Shown: piece by piece, positions 50,501 through 61,500 of the stretch
Numbering within the stretch: position 1 is the first letter of the stretch
Layout: each line of letters begins with the position of its first letter
Assembly: GCA_963920665.1 (NCBI GenBank)
Contig: OY987265.1
Span: 43,777,001 to 43,841,000, forward strand
DNA length: 64,000 nt
Source: Straminergon stramineum
Lineage: Eukaryota; Streptophyta; Bryopsida; Hypnales; Calliergonaceae
Reading direction: 5' to 3'
Notes under the pieces: generated by a model
What the model was told of the DNA's origin: nothing
Databases searched by the model: none
The model's input: the letters and a program-made list of their open reading frames with translations, nothing else
Made by a program: the position numbers and the translations under genes

Positions 50501-53500
50501 TTTTAAATACAGTACCTTCTGTAGAGACCTTTTTAGAAACTGTCATTAGCAAAGGGAAACTAAATTGGGGCATGGTTTTGCTTGATGAATTCAGGACAAC
50601 AATATTGCTTTTTGGCGAAATTTTGTTGGCAAATATTTTGCGCCAAATGCTAAGAAAAGGTGGTGTGTTTCCCTATATGTCAGTGGTGGTCGTCAACCCA
50701 CTGGGATTTTCCCACAGGTATTGATTTTGATCACGGTTTTGTTTACAATAAAACAGGTTCTCTAGAAATAGTTTCTGAGTCCTTTTTGAATGAATCATGG
50801 CCATGACTTTTCTTCAGTTCTGTTACGATAAAAACTCGTTATGAATTTTGTTGTGTCTTCCACGACTGACAGGTTTGTTATGTCTACGGCTAATATGTTA
50901 TTTTAACCTTCAAGTGCCCATGTATCCCAAAGCGGTTGCTTCCATATCTATAGGAGTAAAAGAAATTATTTAGAAAGCGTAAGGAAGGTAACAAAATGCA
51001 TCAATAGAAAGAAGAAATCTTATTCCATATTTTTGAACGACAGATACTATAATCGACCATTAGCTTCCAAAGTGGACTTTCTATTTTAGCTTGGGCCCTT
51101 CCGGGTTAAGGTGGGTGAATTGAAGATTGCTCACAAGTTTGTGCTACTATGGTTCTGTCAGGATGTTTGGCACTGCGAGATATGTGGGACCAATCCTGGT
51201 CGAGGTTTTGGTAAGCTCGAAATCAATCTCTCCTCTCCAATGTAACTGTATTTGTCCGTTTGGCTTAATCTTGACAGACTGTTCGCGACTTTAGGAAGTA
51301 AAGGTTTTCCTTCGCTTTTACTGAAGTTTTCCTTGGATCCGGGTGTGCGCAGAGACGACAGTGGAGGTACTTCCAAGGCTGTTCAAGATCAAGTTTGATA
51401 GTGGCATACAAGAGGAGCTTCTGTTTGTAGATCTACCCCACGAGTATCGCCAAGCTTCTGGACACATGGTGCTAGAATATGGCAAAGCCATTCAGGAAAG
51501 CGTTTTTGAACAATTACGTGTTGTCCGGGAAGGGCAATTGCGCATTGTATTCTCTTCAGAATTGAAGGTGACCACACCTCCTAATGACTCCATCTCTATA
51601 AAATGTGTAACAAATTTATCTGCCGTGGTGCTAGAGAAGGAGCCTGCTAGCGGCCACTTAAAATTTGCTGTGAATTTAGATGACACTATTTGTTTCACTT
51701 TAGCCATTGAAGATACTTGGGAGTGTGATTTTGGGAGATGTAGAGAGCTGTGGAGAGATCTTCGTTTGAAAGGAGCCAGACCTATTGAGAAAAAGTTTTC
51801 ATGCATGAGTATCTTACGCAATTTAAAGTGGGAGGCTGTAGACCACTTTAAGTGAGCGTAGGCAACCCTGTTTTCATTCAAAGATCAGTGGCCATATGCA
51901 TTTAGCCAAGTCATGCTTACACCCAACTTTTTAATTAAAGTCCAATTACGTATATGAATAGATGTGTTGCTGTTGGTTTTGGAGTTGGTATGGGATCAGG
52001 TCCGTAACTATTTCAGTATCCACTAGCTTAGTTGGGAGCCATAGCCTTTATTTGAATGAAACATTTGCGTTCGTTCTGTATGAAACATTCATGAAGGTTT
52101 TTTTGTCGTCGCAGATATTGTCTTGGGAATTCTGCGCTCGGAGCCATGAAGAGCTCCTGCTTAGAAGGCTCATAGTACCACAGGTATGTAGCTCTTGTCA
52201 CCGCTCATTTGTGCAGTAGTTATCTTTTTGATTTATTATACGAGATGAGAGGGGTTAATCGTGAGCTCAGATCCATTTTTGAAATCAACACCATAATTTG
52301 ATTCAGTTCAGAAGTTTTCTTGTCTGAGATCACCTTTTATGTTCAGGTTAACCAGCTAGCACAAATTTCTCAAAAGTATCAGAATTCACAAAATGGTGGA
52401 GCAGGAGTTTCAGCTCAAGATCTTCAAACTAATTGCCATCTGTGAGTTTATCTTCTGTTTCCAAGGCTCTGTGTTTTGAGAACTTGATTGTCCCATTTTA
52501 AGACCGTGCTTTCAGTAATCAACGAAAAGTATGCACAGGGGAACGATTAGTATGAACCATGCTGTACCGGCGTCAATAGAATCAAAGTCAATTTGTCAGA
52601 GAAGCCGGCGTGGAAATGAAACCTTTGCTCATTCTTGGCGATATTTTTATTGAATATTAGGTGTTGATTGTCGAGTAGAGGAGTCAGGATTGAAGTGAGT
52701 TTGCGTTCACTCTGGTCCACAATCTAGAAACGCCTTCAACTTGGGTTCATTTGGGTGCGTTTAGAGGGGACCCTTGTAGGGTAATTTGGGGTTTGTGCAG
52801 TCAGTTTTGTCTGCTGATATTAGCATGCCACGCTCTTGGTTTCCTGCTCGCGGGACGGCTGTAAGTTGTCCCAGGGTGCTGACAACAAGACTTTGTTGTG
52901 GAAGGTTTGTGACTAGCGCTCGGCAGCTTGCTAAGAATCTGGAGCTGCCAACTGTCAACGATCTTGGCTACACCAAGCGCTATGTGCGCTGTTTGCAGGT
53001 ACCACGACAAGCTAATTTCCCTATAGAACGAAGTTTGGCTGTAGATCTACTTATACATTTTGATGATAACGACCATGAATACACTAACACTGGTTATTTG
53101 TGTGCAGATTTCTGAGGTTGTCAACAGCATGAAAGATCTCATAGATTTCAGTCGTGAACACAGTGTGGGGCCTATAGGTACGGCTCCTTCTCATCAACGC
53201 TGGCTGTTACCTATTCTGATGTATTATGGTGGTCTCTCTTGTTGGGTTGCCCATATATTATATCAGCTTTGGGAGTTAGAACTTCGCTCAGTAGTGTCTT
53301 GCTTTGAACTTTTGACCAAGCTTGGTCATGGCACTCTTTGTGCAGCAAGTTTACACAAGTTTCCTCGGAGAAGTGATGGAAGTAGTCGTACCATGCTTCG
53401 GAATGCACAAATAAGGGCCCTTCAAGAGCAACAAGAACAACAGCAGCAGCAACAGCAGCGTCAGCAAGAACAGCAGCAGCAGCAGCAGCAGCAGCAACAA

Positions 53501-54712
53501 AGACAACAAGAACAGCAGCAGCAGCAGCAACAACAAAGACAACAAGAACAGCAGCAGCAGCAGCAACAACAAAGACAACAAGAGCAGCAGCAGCAGCAAC
53601 AAGAGGAGCTCGACCTTCACAGCCTTCTAGCAGACACTAACACGACTGCCCTCAGTGGCTTACAGCAGCAGTTTAACGACGCGACTCACCTGGACAGTCA
53701 AACTGTGGATGGCTTAGATGAAGCCATCTCCGCCCCTACAGAAACTGACCCTCTGAGCTCCTTCTTTCAGTCTAACTCTTTAGCAGCCTTACAAACTTCG
53801 CTCCATGACACCCTCCAATCCCCAGTCCCTCACTCAACCCATGTGCAGAACAGCAGCAACCCTCTAGGAACAACTACCTTACAGCAGCAGCAGCAGCAGC
53901 AATTGTCTTCAGGACGAGCTCTTTCTGGCTCTTCTCCTACCAATTCCCTCTCCTCATTTCAAAATTCTTTCCCCTCCATTTCCGGCGGAGGCGTGGTTGT
54001 GGGTGGCCCATCCTCCGGCCCTTACTTACGAGGCGAGTCCTCCCAACAAAATATGGTAGTAGGGGCTGCTGCAGCAGCAGCTGGCAATGTACTCCTTCAA
54101 CAACAATCCCAGTCCAATCCTCAACATCAAGCCAACAATTCAAATGTTCATCACCTTCTCCAAGAGATGATGATCAACCAACAGCTTAACAACTCCCCCA
54201 CCCCCGCCGTTTCGTCACTACACCAAGGTCTGGGCGGCGGCAGCAACAACTCCAACTCCAACAGCTTGAATGGAAACCTGTCCAACTCTCTTGCAGGAAA
54301 CTTAGGTCTCAATCCGGGAGGAGGCCAAGTGCGCATGCTGGGAATGGGATCCAACAACTTGAACGGGTTAGTAAACAACCATCATCTAGGTGTGATGAAC
54401 AACAGCAATAGTATAGACAGTCTGGTGGGAAGTGGAGCCATTAGTGTAGGAGGAGGCAGTAGTCCTGTGGCGTTGTCAGCTCTTGGAAATCACACCCTCC
54501 GGGGAGTGGCTGGGGGGACGACGGCCTTGGGAGGGTTAATGGGCAACATGAACGCACACAATGCGAGGTTGAATCTCGCGGCCGCCGTGGCGCAACAACA
54601 AAACCAGCTGCAACATGACCTGGGCCATCCTTCCCTCCACCACGATTTGGGGGGGAACAACATGTTGGGAGGGCTGGGCATGACAGGCTCCTTTGGAGGT
54701 CTCTTTAACTAG
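47526..54712 (+). CDS. SEU: SEUSS-type transcriptional adaptor (LIM-domain-binding family)
   Basis: SEUSS proteins are nuclear adaptors that bridge LEUNIG-type co-repressors and MADS-box partners. Thirteen coding exons fit in phase: 47526-47757, 48233-48486, 49038-49469, 49660-49933, 50301-50386, 50595-50717, 51162-51210, 51353-51567, 52115-52183, 52347-52441, 52905-52998, 53108-53177 and 53346-54712, giving 1,119 aa. The start ATG follows two in-frame TAG codons directly. The N-terminus is G/S-rich with NPGLSG. Q-rich segments lie at about 275-290 and 307-397. The Ldb/LID domain (about 405-664) carries ARRLMQYLYHQ, FWRNFVGKYFAPNAKKRW, DVWHCEIC, VEVLPRLFKIKFDSG, SWEFCARSHEEL, NDLGYTKRYVRCLQ and SEVVNSMKDLIDFS. 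HKFPRR follows, then a Q array (about 692-753) and an N/G/S-rich tail. Family motifs are in order, so the identity is very secure. The exon 4 acceptor is the least certain junction. Confidence 0.95.
47845..48125 (+). repeat. Intron repeat family 'GATCACT', copy 1 (SEUSS intron 1)
   Basis: Contains 'gagatcact' three times, then 'aactctctttgtgatcaaat', 'catgcttacatt', 'attgaagg' and 'agagttgctgttgg'. The same words in the same order occur in introns of the second gene (61050-61400, and 62675-62970 inverted) and partly in SEUSS intron 8. It is probably a non-coding dispersed element of about 300 bp. Confidence 0.65.
50903..51109. mobile_element. Small TTAA element in SEUSS intron 6 (207 bp)
   Basis: Begins TTAACCTTCAAGTGCCCA and ends GGGCCCTTCCGGGTTAA inside the intron 50718-51161. 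It fits the terminus pattern and size class of elements J and K. It ends about 50 bp before the exon 7 acceptor, so it lies close to the splice signals. Confidence 0.6.
51830..52025 (+). repeat. Intron repeat family 'GATCACT', partial copy 2 (SEUSS intron 8)
   Basis: 'gccaagtcatgcttacac', 'aattaaagtccaatta', 'gatgtgttgctgttgg' and 'gggatcaggtccgtaact' match 61270-61400 ('gccaagtcatgcttacac', 'gatgtgttattatg', 'ggatcaggtccctaact'). The left half of the element is missing here. Confidence 0.65.
53428..53612 (+). repeat. In-frame 36-bp minisatellite encoding a Q/R/E array in SEUSS
   Basis: About four copies of a 36-bp unit ('agacaacaagaacagcag' near 53498, 53534 and 53570), each coding RQQEQ followed by about seven Q. 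CAG and CAA codons are mixed, so it is more than simple CAG slippage. Length change would come in 12-residue steps without frame loss. It lies directly after the Ldb domain and the HKFPRR motif. Confidence 0.85.
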
Positions 54713-55316
54713 GAATTCGGGGACTTGGAGGTGGAGGCGGAGGCGAGGCGAGGCTAGGCTAAGTTAGTTGGTGACGACGATGATGATGCAGCTGCTGGAA
54801 ATTCAGCTCCTCACAAATTGTATGATCAGGAAAGGGAGGCATGGCTCTAATCTCTGCATTGTTATAATGTTATTTGTTAAGAACAATTTTTTTTCCCTTT
54901 GCTAACTTATGTGGACGGCTACTGCGGCTCTGCTCAGAGGACTTTTCCGAAACCCGTGTCTGCTTTTACAGTGACTTGTTGTATGCACGAGTGTTGACAC
55001 GAGTGGATTTTTCTTCTTTGGAGGATTAGTAGGAACTTCGGATGTACTGTACTGTATATGTTCAGCCATTGATTTTAAGATTCGAGGTTTCAGTTGTTTG
55101 CTTGGGAATTGTTGATGTTACGGTGGGAAGATGATCTCCCATCGTCAGGACCACTTTGGCATTTGAATTTTCAATGCTACGTGTAGTGCAAGGAGAGGAC
55201 GCAAAACAGAGGGCGTCAGAGTTCAAGTAGCAAGTGGGGCTTTGAAACTCCCGAGGTTGGTTTTGGGGAATAACTGCAACATTGGGGAATCTACTTTTTG
55301 AGGTGGCTTCCTATCC
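54713..55316 (+). other. SEUSS 3' flank / presumed 3'-UTR
   Basis: Moderate GC, non-coding. T-rich and TTGTAT-like words occur ('ttgtatgatcagg', 'tgtactgtactgtatatg'). There is no canonical AATAAA before the TE cluster that starts at 55.3 kb. The polyadenylation site cannot be fixed from sequence alone. Confidence 0.45.
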
Positions 55317-55317
55317 T

Positions 55318-55452
55318 AAAACCCTTGAAGGATGTAGGCTCCCATGACCAAGGTAGTCACCAAAATACTTTGATTAGTGGGACCAGCAGGTGCATTTTTG
55401 ATTCTACATCATCCATTTGACACTTTTGGTCCTTTGCATCTTTAACCCTTAA
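55318..55452. mobile_element. Small element X, copy 1 (left flank of element H)
   Basis: Runs from 'aacccttgaaggatg' to 'ctttaacccttaa'. Its body 'cccatgaccaaggtagt', 'gaccagcaggtgcattt' and 'catcatccatttgacac' recurs at 56413-56554. Ends of this style are related to those of element J. Confidence 0.6.
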
Positions 55453-56416
55453 TCCCTAAATGCCCCAGGGGACCAGAAGTGTCCTCACATAGTTTCAAGT
55501 CCAATTCAAAGTATTGTAACTTTTGCATCTGATGTCTGAATTCAATAAAACTTGTTGGAAAATTTGCACTCTCTTTTCTAGTTTGTGTGATAAAAGTTTC
55601 AGATCAATCCAAGATGAAATAATTTTTTGGAAGCCAATTGAAGTTCTATATGAGTTCACCAAACTGCATTTGATGGCTGGAACTTCGGGGGCTTGTATCT
55701 CCTTCATGTAATGTTTGTTTTCAATAAAAAATTTTGGGTTTTGTTCCCCTTGAAGTCTAGTTATTGTAGTATAATTTTCATGTCAATCCAAGATGTTTTG
55801 AATGTTTGGGAGCAATTTGGAGTTCAAAATCTCGACATTTTTGGATTACAATGAGCTTTGGTGGCTTGTTTCTTCTTCATACAATGTCCGTTTCCAATAT
55901 TTTTTTCTTGGGAAAGTTGCACATACTAGTTTAGTTTGTGTGTCTAAAATTTCATTTCAATCCAAGAAGTTATGAGGAACTGAGATGCATTTTAGTAGGA
56001 GGTTTAGGTTTTGATGTGATTTTTGCAACTTTTTGTGATATTTTTTTACATTTCAAAGTCATTTTGCAGACACAATGAGTTCATTGAATGATATTTTTTT
56101 TCAGCAATGTGTATGAACAATGGTTTCAAATCACTTTATAGTTTAAAGTTTTTTCATTTGAGTAGGTTTAGAAATCAAATTTCACCTCCAAATGTGTTAT
56201 TAGGAAAATTTCAGCATCTTTTTTCAACACTAAAACATTATAATCTTGCAATCTATATGGCCAAATGACTCCAAATTTGATTCATGTCATCTACAACATG
56301 TATACTACAAGATTGTATGGTTGAGATTTCTATACCTAAGTGGAATTTTGATCTATAACACTTCAAAAGCAATGGTGTCTTTAGACCCCTCAAAACCTTG
56401 GGCTTTTAGGGGTTAA
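55449..56416 (+). mobile_element. TTAA-flanked element H (968 bp), same subfamily as G
   Basis: Begins TTAATCCCTAAATGCCCCAG and ends GGGCTTTTAGGGGTTAA. It is collinear with G (23058-24026) and has the same three diverged internal units of about 177 bp, each ending in 'tttca..tcaatccaag'. It lies about 740 bp past the SEUSS stop. Non-coding. Confidence 0.8.
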
Positions 56417-56554
56417 AGGATGAAGCCCCCATGACCAAGGTAGTTAGCAAAATTGCTCTGATTATTGGACCAATAGGTGCATTCTATTTTTCTATAGTCA
56501 ACAGTGAAGTCATCCATTAGACACAAAATGTTCACTTCGACATTTAAGGGTTAA
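56413..56554. mobile_element. Small element X, copy 2 (right flank of element H)
   Basis: Starts at the TTAA shared with H, 'TTAAAGGATGAAGCC', and ends GACATTTAAGGGTTAA. The body matches 55318-55452 in the same orientation with about 10-20% apparent divergence. Confidence 0.6.
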
Positions 56555-58561
56555 GGGCTAAGAGGAGGGCAAACCTTAGACTTTTGAAACCCAAGACCAA
56601 CTTTCAACCCTAATGATTCCTAATGGAATTTGTATATGTTTTGAGATTGAAATTTGGGAATTCTAGTATATATTGGCCTTTTGGTCCAATTTATCTTAAT
56701 TTCCGGTGGAATGATTCTTACAATATTGTTGACCCTTTTAATGCTTCAATTCCTTCTTTGTACATTTGTACATTTTTGCTAATATTGTTGTAAGAAAAGA
56801 TTATTTACATTGAGTTCATCAAATTGGACATAAAGAAAGGTTGACTTTTAAAAAAATTAAAGAATTGCTTTTGATGAATGAAAAGGTAGTTGGATATAAC
56901 ATTATTTTGTAGTACCATATTGATCATGCAAAACATGGATGTTAGAACACTTAGGGGGACACCAATCAAGCAAATACAAATGGATTGCCTTTAGCAAAGA
57001 AATGTCACATCTTAGACTTTATAGGGTTAATTTCTATTGGTCATTTTCAAGCACTTTATGAAGAGCACTAAAATCCATTGTGTAGTATACATGAACATTG
57101 TAGTAAATTCATTAAACCCTAAATCCTAGATCCAATCGAATAACTTTGGGATGAATAAATACTAATTACTGTAAATATTTTGGATGAATTTTGGATGAAA
57201 GTTGATGAAAATTAAATGCTTGTAGATGAATGGACAACAATTAAATTGCTTGAGAATAGTATGAAAATAGTGTAGACCACATCATATTGCATTCACCTCA
57301 AATGATCCAAACTTCCATATTAGGGCATCAATAGGTTGGTGCTTCTATAGCTAATGTCTTTAAGGATGTTGAGGCAAATTGTCTGCTTAATGATAAAAAC
57401 TGGAGAATTGAAAAATGCACCTCTTCATCATGGAATCTGATCCTTTTTATGGCTACCTACCTTGGTAATAGATCTTGTCCTTTACAGGGTTCCTGCCAAA
57501 GCCCTTGTGACAAAAGCCCCTCCAATTCAATGCCGACCAATCTCCGTCCCAGACGGAATGCCTTCAACAAGCAAGTGCCAGAGCATTTGCCAAGCTTCAC
57601 AGAAAAGGCCAGTTCACTCACTTCGCTGCAGTGCCGGAAGTGCGACCTCTCTCATAGGACCAGCAACTTACAAAACACTCACGAAGGTGGGAAAGTACAG
57701 ATTCGATAACTGTATGGCCGAGAATGTGAGGTGGTGTGTCAGAATTCCCGTCAGAGACTGACACTGAACCAACGTCCTCGATCGAATACAATCAAGGATG
57801 AAGATTGTGAGACGTGGCTTCGTCGAGAAATCCGAAAGGCCCGGGGGTCCACTGACAGAATCACAGTACAAAAAAATGGAGAAGGCTGTAGAAAGTTAAA
57901 GCTTTAAATAAGTTAAGCGCCGCTCACCATCCATCCAAAGCCTAGGCCTAACTCCAAATTCTCGGCAGATTCTACTAGCAAGAGCTTGCGAGACGCACAC
58001 GGAATCATATCAACTCTCAAAACTTGAATTCTCGAAATCACTTATCATTTGGAGAATTCGAAGAGTTTCAGCTAATTGTTGCTACCGATTTCTTACCAAC
58101 TTAAATTTTTTTCTGGAATTTTGAAGTTGTAGGCAGTGGAAAAGGAGATTCCAGGATCGGTGACTCATCAACATTAGCTGCTTGCGGAATCATCAGGGCC
58201 GGAGGTGAGATCCATCTCTTCGATCTTAAGTTTCCAGTTTCTTGTCGAATTTGATGAAGTTGGGCAGAGCAAACGTTCCAACTGTGTTTCGCAATTTTGT
58301 CTTCCTTGAACCCAATTGGGCAATTTGGTGGGTAAGCCTATTTTCAGCGAATATTGCAACGAATTTGGGCAGAGCATACTTATAACTGTGTTCGCAGAAT
58401 TGTAGTTCAACTGTGAAAATCAGTACAAATTAATTACATTCATTTTGGCCATGTCGATCGGCAGTTGTGGGAAACTGTGAGTCGGATTTTCAATCCTGTT
58501 CGATGTTTAAAATTCGGTATCCCGGCTCTTTGCTGTGCAGCATGAGGTGAACTCTTCCGCA
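56555..58561. other. Intergenic between the two genes; GC-richer island 57.44-57.9 kb
   Basis: 56555-57430 is AT-rich with nothing recognised. 57440-57900 has higher GC and overlapping open frames of 86-99 codons on the plus strand. One begins after 'ttgtgacaaaagcccc', with a Ser/Cys-rich peptide that I cannot place. It may be a non-conserved exon, a gene fragment or part of the downstream gene's promoter. 57900-58561 is presumably promoter and 5' leader of the next gene. Confidence 0.4.
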
Positions 58562-61500
58562 ATGTCGTTGAGTTCGGGGACTCGTCTGTTTCGGGAAGGA
58601 TGCTCCCAAAAGAAACTGGGCGTCCAAGCGGGGAGTTCCAAGAGCAGGAGCGAGAACAGAAGAAGAGATGGATCCCGTGTTCTCGGGTGGCGTTGTGAAG
58701 GGAAGAGCGGCGGTGGCGTGAAGGTCGAGGAGGGTGTGTGCAACGGGCCTGCGGCAGCTGCTCGGCGCGCCGTGCACGACGCTATGCTCGTGTGTGAGGC
58801 CGCGCAGAGTATCGATCTGCGGGCTCGACATGATTTTCTGCTCTTGTCAAGGTACGAGACTTCTCACATCTATGCTTTCTTTGACATTCTTGAGAATCTG
58901 TTCCGGCATCCGTGCGAAAACATGTATTTAGCCGTAGCATCTTCAGATCACGAGTGGAAGTTTTGTCAAATTCTGCTTCTTGGTACTCACTTCTGCCATG
59001 GACTCTGACAATGATTTTAAGCTGTTTATCGAGCTTTTGGTGCTCGGCGTTTGGGTTCTGTTAATTTCACAAGAGGATCTACTGGATCAGTCATTTTATA
59101 ATCACGAATTCTGGGATATGCTAGTGATGCTGAAGTTTTGGACAGTAGAATTGGTTGGTGGAGGAGTACATTGCAGGTTTCAGAATCTTGTGGGAATCTG
59201 TGTAGGAGAGCACGTGAGGGTGTCGCACGCTTGGGCTCTAATTTCTTAAAACTTGATGGTAAGATGGAGTTTTATGTTCTGAATTGACTTTCAAGTTTAA
59301 CAAATTTCACAAATGAAGATTCTAGAGACTGGGAGTTTGTTTCATGACTGTTCTAGTGAGCTGAATCTCTTTCATGTGGTGAAATTTGAAATGCGCACAT
59401 AGAGGCACAAAGACGCCACGCCTGAATTGTGACGCAAATAGGATAATGTACCTTAACTCTTGTGAATGTGAACACTCTTTGCAGCTCGGGCACGAGAGGA
59501 CGTGGAGAAGCTGGACACGCGAGCACGCATGAAGATGATGCGTCTGCGTCATATTGCCATGGTCAGTTTATACCGATTGTTGTGTTAACACTACCAAAAA
59601 ATAGATATTTTTTTACTTTCTAATATCAAAACATTAAAGTATCAAAAAATGGTGTTAACGGGAGTGTAAGAAATAACGTCCTTTTTGGTGGTGCTCTCTC
59701 CCATGGCAATGTTTGTTGTGGATGCTCATCTTTTTGCTTTGAAGGCAGAGGCTCTCAAGCCTGGAAGATTTAGTAGCAGATAGTATCTATGGAACTGGTA
59801 TTTCTTTCTTTTAAAGTGTAGATCTAATCTGTTTTAGTCATAAAAAATAGCTTGAATTCTGAATTTATCTCGAGTTCTTGAGACTGCCAGCCAGTTTCTC
59901 AAATGCCAATCACCCAATCGTTGCAATGCTTTCCAGATAAACTAAAACCTTGCACACATTGATGAAACAATATTTCTATCTCTTCAATTAACAAGACCAG
60001 GTTTTACCACAATTCGTCTCCAAATTTAGCCTGCCTGTGTGGCCTGGGCATTGTGGGCTCTGCCTTGACAGCACTCTCACTGGAGAAGTTTTGTGAACAG
60101 GGTTTGTCGGAGAGTGCATCGATGGAGCTCAGCAGTGCAGCGGAGGAGCACTGGAGCGATGGGGCGTTGGACGTAAGGCTCTCATCTACTGCCAAGCCAA
60201 TTCTAGTGATAGCTTCCTCTATATATTTGTTTTGATCTTGTGTGCTAGCCAAATGCATTCACAAGATTTTCAGTAAAATTAGATTGTTTCAAAAACTTTT
60301 AGACAACGTCATTGATCACATGGAAGCTTTCTTAAGTATCATGAGAAGGCTTTAGTAGGATCATTAAGGTCTAGGTGATGGCCGAGAACAGCTTCATGTT
60401 AGAACTTACCAAGCCGCGTCAGCTGTGGGAGAGGTAATAACCTGGTCTGTTTTGCCACTACTGGACACAATCTCAATGCTTCCAAGTCTGAGCCGTTTGA
60501 TCTCAAAATGCTCACACCAAAACAATCAAACTTACATTAAACTACATTTAACTGTTACACTCTTCCACTACTCGTGTACGTAGTTAAGATCCCTTAAACT
60601 CTAGCGTTATCAATTTTGGCTCTGCTTTGGCAATGAGAACTTGTCAAAGCGACTAATAAATGTACCTGCTTTGAGATTATGACTTCAGAGATCCTCCTCG
60701 TGAAATCAAGACGAGGATTCTCTTTATAATGTTGAAGGGTTGTGGAAACGGTATAATTTTACTGAAAATTCTACAGTGTTTTGGAGTTCGAATCATGTCT
60801 TCGATTCGTCCCCTGTCTCGATTCCGTGCTTGATGTGAGGGTGGTCATTGTTCCATTCCAGGCAGATTTGCGTCTGGCGGATCTCAGAGCTCGTCGTCGA
60901 GCTATGGAAGATCTTTACGCTGCTTTGCAGGCAGTCAAGAATGTTCACAGTGCTCTTGCGCGCACGTTGAGAATCAGGTCAGTATTGCTCATTGTGGTTT
61001 AGCTTTAGGGTTGAGAACACTCTTTCCGTCACATTAAGCATTCAACTTTGTAAGGAATGTGCTTTCATTGGGTGATCACCTAATAGAGATCACTGGAAAA
61101 CCTTATTTTGGGTGCTACAAGAGCCAAACTCTCTTCAGATCAAATTTTTTTCTCACTCAATGTCTTCGATGATGTCTTAAGCGATCGTTTCAAAGTGAGA
61201 GTTTGTAAATAACTTTTGAAAGGGTAGTAGAGAACCTCATTTCCATTCATAGATGAATGACCCCAGAGGTTTAGCCAAGTCATGCTTACACTTAACTTGC
61301 AAATTGAAGGTCAATCAAGTGTTGATTGGAAGAGATGTGTTATTATGATAAAGTGGGTACAGTCGATAGGAGACAGGATCAGGTCCCTAACTGTTTCAGA
61401 ATCTCTATGTTATGTGCATTTGTGCATTGCAGCTTCACACTCCTGAATGTTTGTCACTTAGGGTTAGGTTATATGATTCTGAAAGACTTGAGATTGCAGA

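Noticed and set aside
53351..53620. Leu-rich open frame on the minus strand opposite the SEUSS Q array
   Set aside because: It is the antisense shadow of CAG/CAA repeats (CTG/TTG on the other strand), inside a well-supported exon.
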